Source: Locusta migratoria
Taxonomy: Eukaryota > Arthropoda > Insecta > Orthoptera > Acrididae
Length of the DNA stretch: 64,000 nt
Assembly (NCBI GenBank): GCA_026315105.1
Contig: CM048750.1
Span: forward strand, 262,189,151-262,253,150
Reading direction: 5' to 3'
Made by a program: the position numbers and the translations under genes. The notes beneath the pieces were generated by a model that saw only the letters and a program-made list of their open reading frames with translations, had not been told where the DNA came from and ran no database searches. Below are positions 63,936 to 64,000 of this stretch, piece after piece (within the stretch, counting starts at the first letter, position 1; each line of letters begins with the position of its first letter).

Positions 63936-64000
63936 AGATTTCTGATTACAAACAGAGCACAGAATGAGTAAGTTGAAGTAGATATCTTCGTAGTAGTGAA

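Overview
This window reads as nuclear DNA of a large, repeat-rich insect genome. The abundant tRNA-headed SINEs, Penelope-like elements, mariner/Tc1 and hAT elements and several LINE families resemble those I know from orthopterans (locust/grasshopper), but that placement rests on memory of repeat families and not on a search. I recognised no host protein-coding exon. Nearly every coding signal belongs to a transposable element. The arrangement is nested, and many insertions can be ordered in time because their target-site duplications (TSDs) are legible in the sequence.

Layout. 1-8.9 kb: AT-rich spacer, tRNA-like fragments, a broken Tc1-type transposon with two SINEs inserted inside it, a divergent ~150-bp tandem repeat and a palindromic MITE. 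9.6-15.7 kb: a full-length, apparently intact two-ORF LINE of the L1/Tx1-like group on the minus strand. It lies inside the tRNA-like head of a SINE and is flanked by a near-identical 234/244-bp duplication of the target. 15.8-19.2 kb: a non-autonomous hAT element with a perfect 8-bp TSD, a CpG-rich block, a decayed mariner and SINEs. 20.9-28.5 kb: a Penelope-like GIY-YIG fragment, pieces of an RTE-like LINE (LINE-C here) interrupted by other elements, and LINE-A fragments (jockey/CR1-like). 28.5-34.1 kb: a foldback repeat, then a LINE-A copy split first by an RTE-like LINE-B and then by a 2-kb Penelope-like element whose two copies face each other as ~0.9-kb inverted arms, then a second Penelope-like fragment split by a SINE. 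36-45.4 kb: palindromic elements, LINE-B copies (one with a 5' inversion), CpG-rich blocks, a hammerhead-bearing inverted-repeat element interrupted by a LINE 3' end with RNase H, and a decayed mariner. 46.9-60.1 kb: tRNA-like and pyrimidine-rich repeats, another mariner, LINE-A/C fragments, SINEs inside SINEs, the second ~150-bp repeat array, and a mariner with ~300-bp terminal inverted repeats lying inside LINE-A. 60.5-64 kb: another hammerhead inverted pair, a 740-bp near-perfect palindrome, and two SINEs that used the same 14-bp target.

Naming used below: SINE-1 = ~200-bp family with a Ser/Leu-type tRNA-like head and a body ending near 'acaaacatttgaaca'; SINE-2 = related family with a different head and an internal CA run; SINE-3 = family whose body contains 'gttttccggggtttccc'. 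LINE-A has a GTAGAT-type 3' tail, LINE-B an ATG/ATC-type tail, LINE-C an ACAACA tail. Only the LINE at 9.8-15.4 kb looks capable of encoding intact machinery. The SINEs depend on LINE enzymes in trans, and the DNA transposons are all broken or non-autonomous. Hammerhead-like ribozyme cores recur in six places, mostly as inverted pairs.
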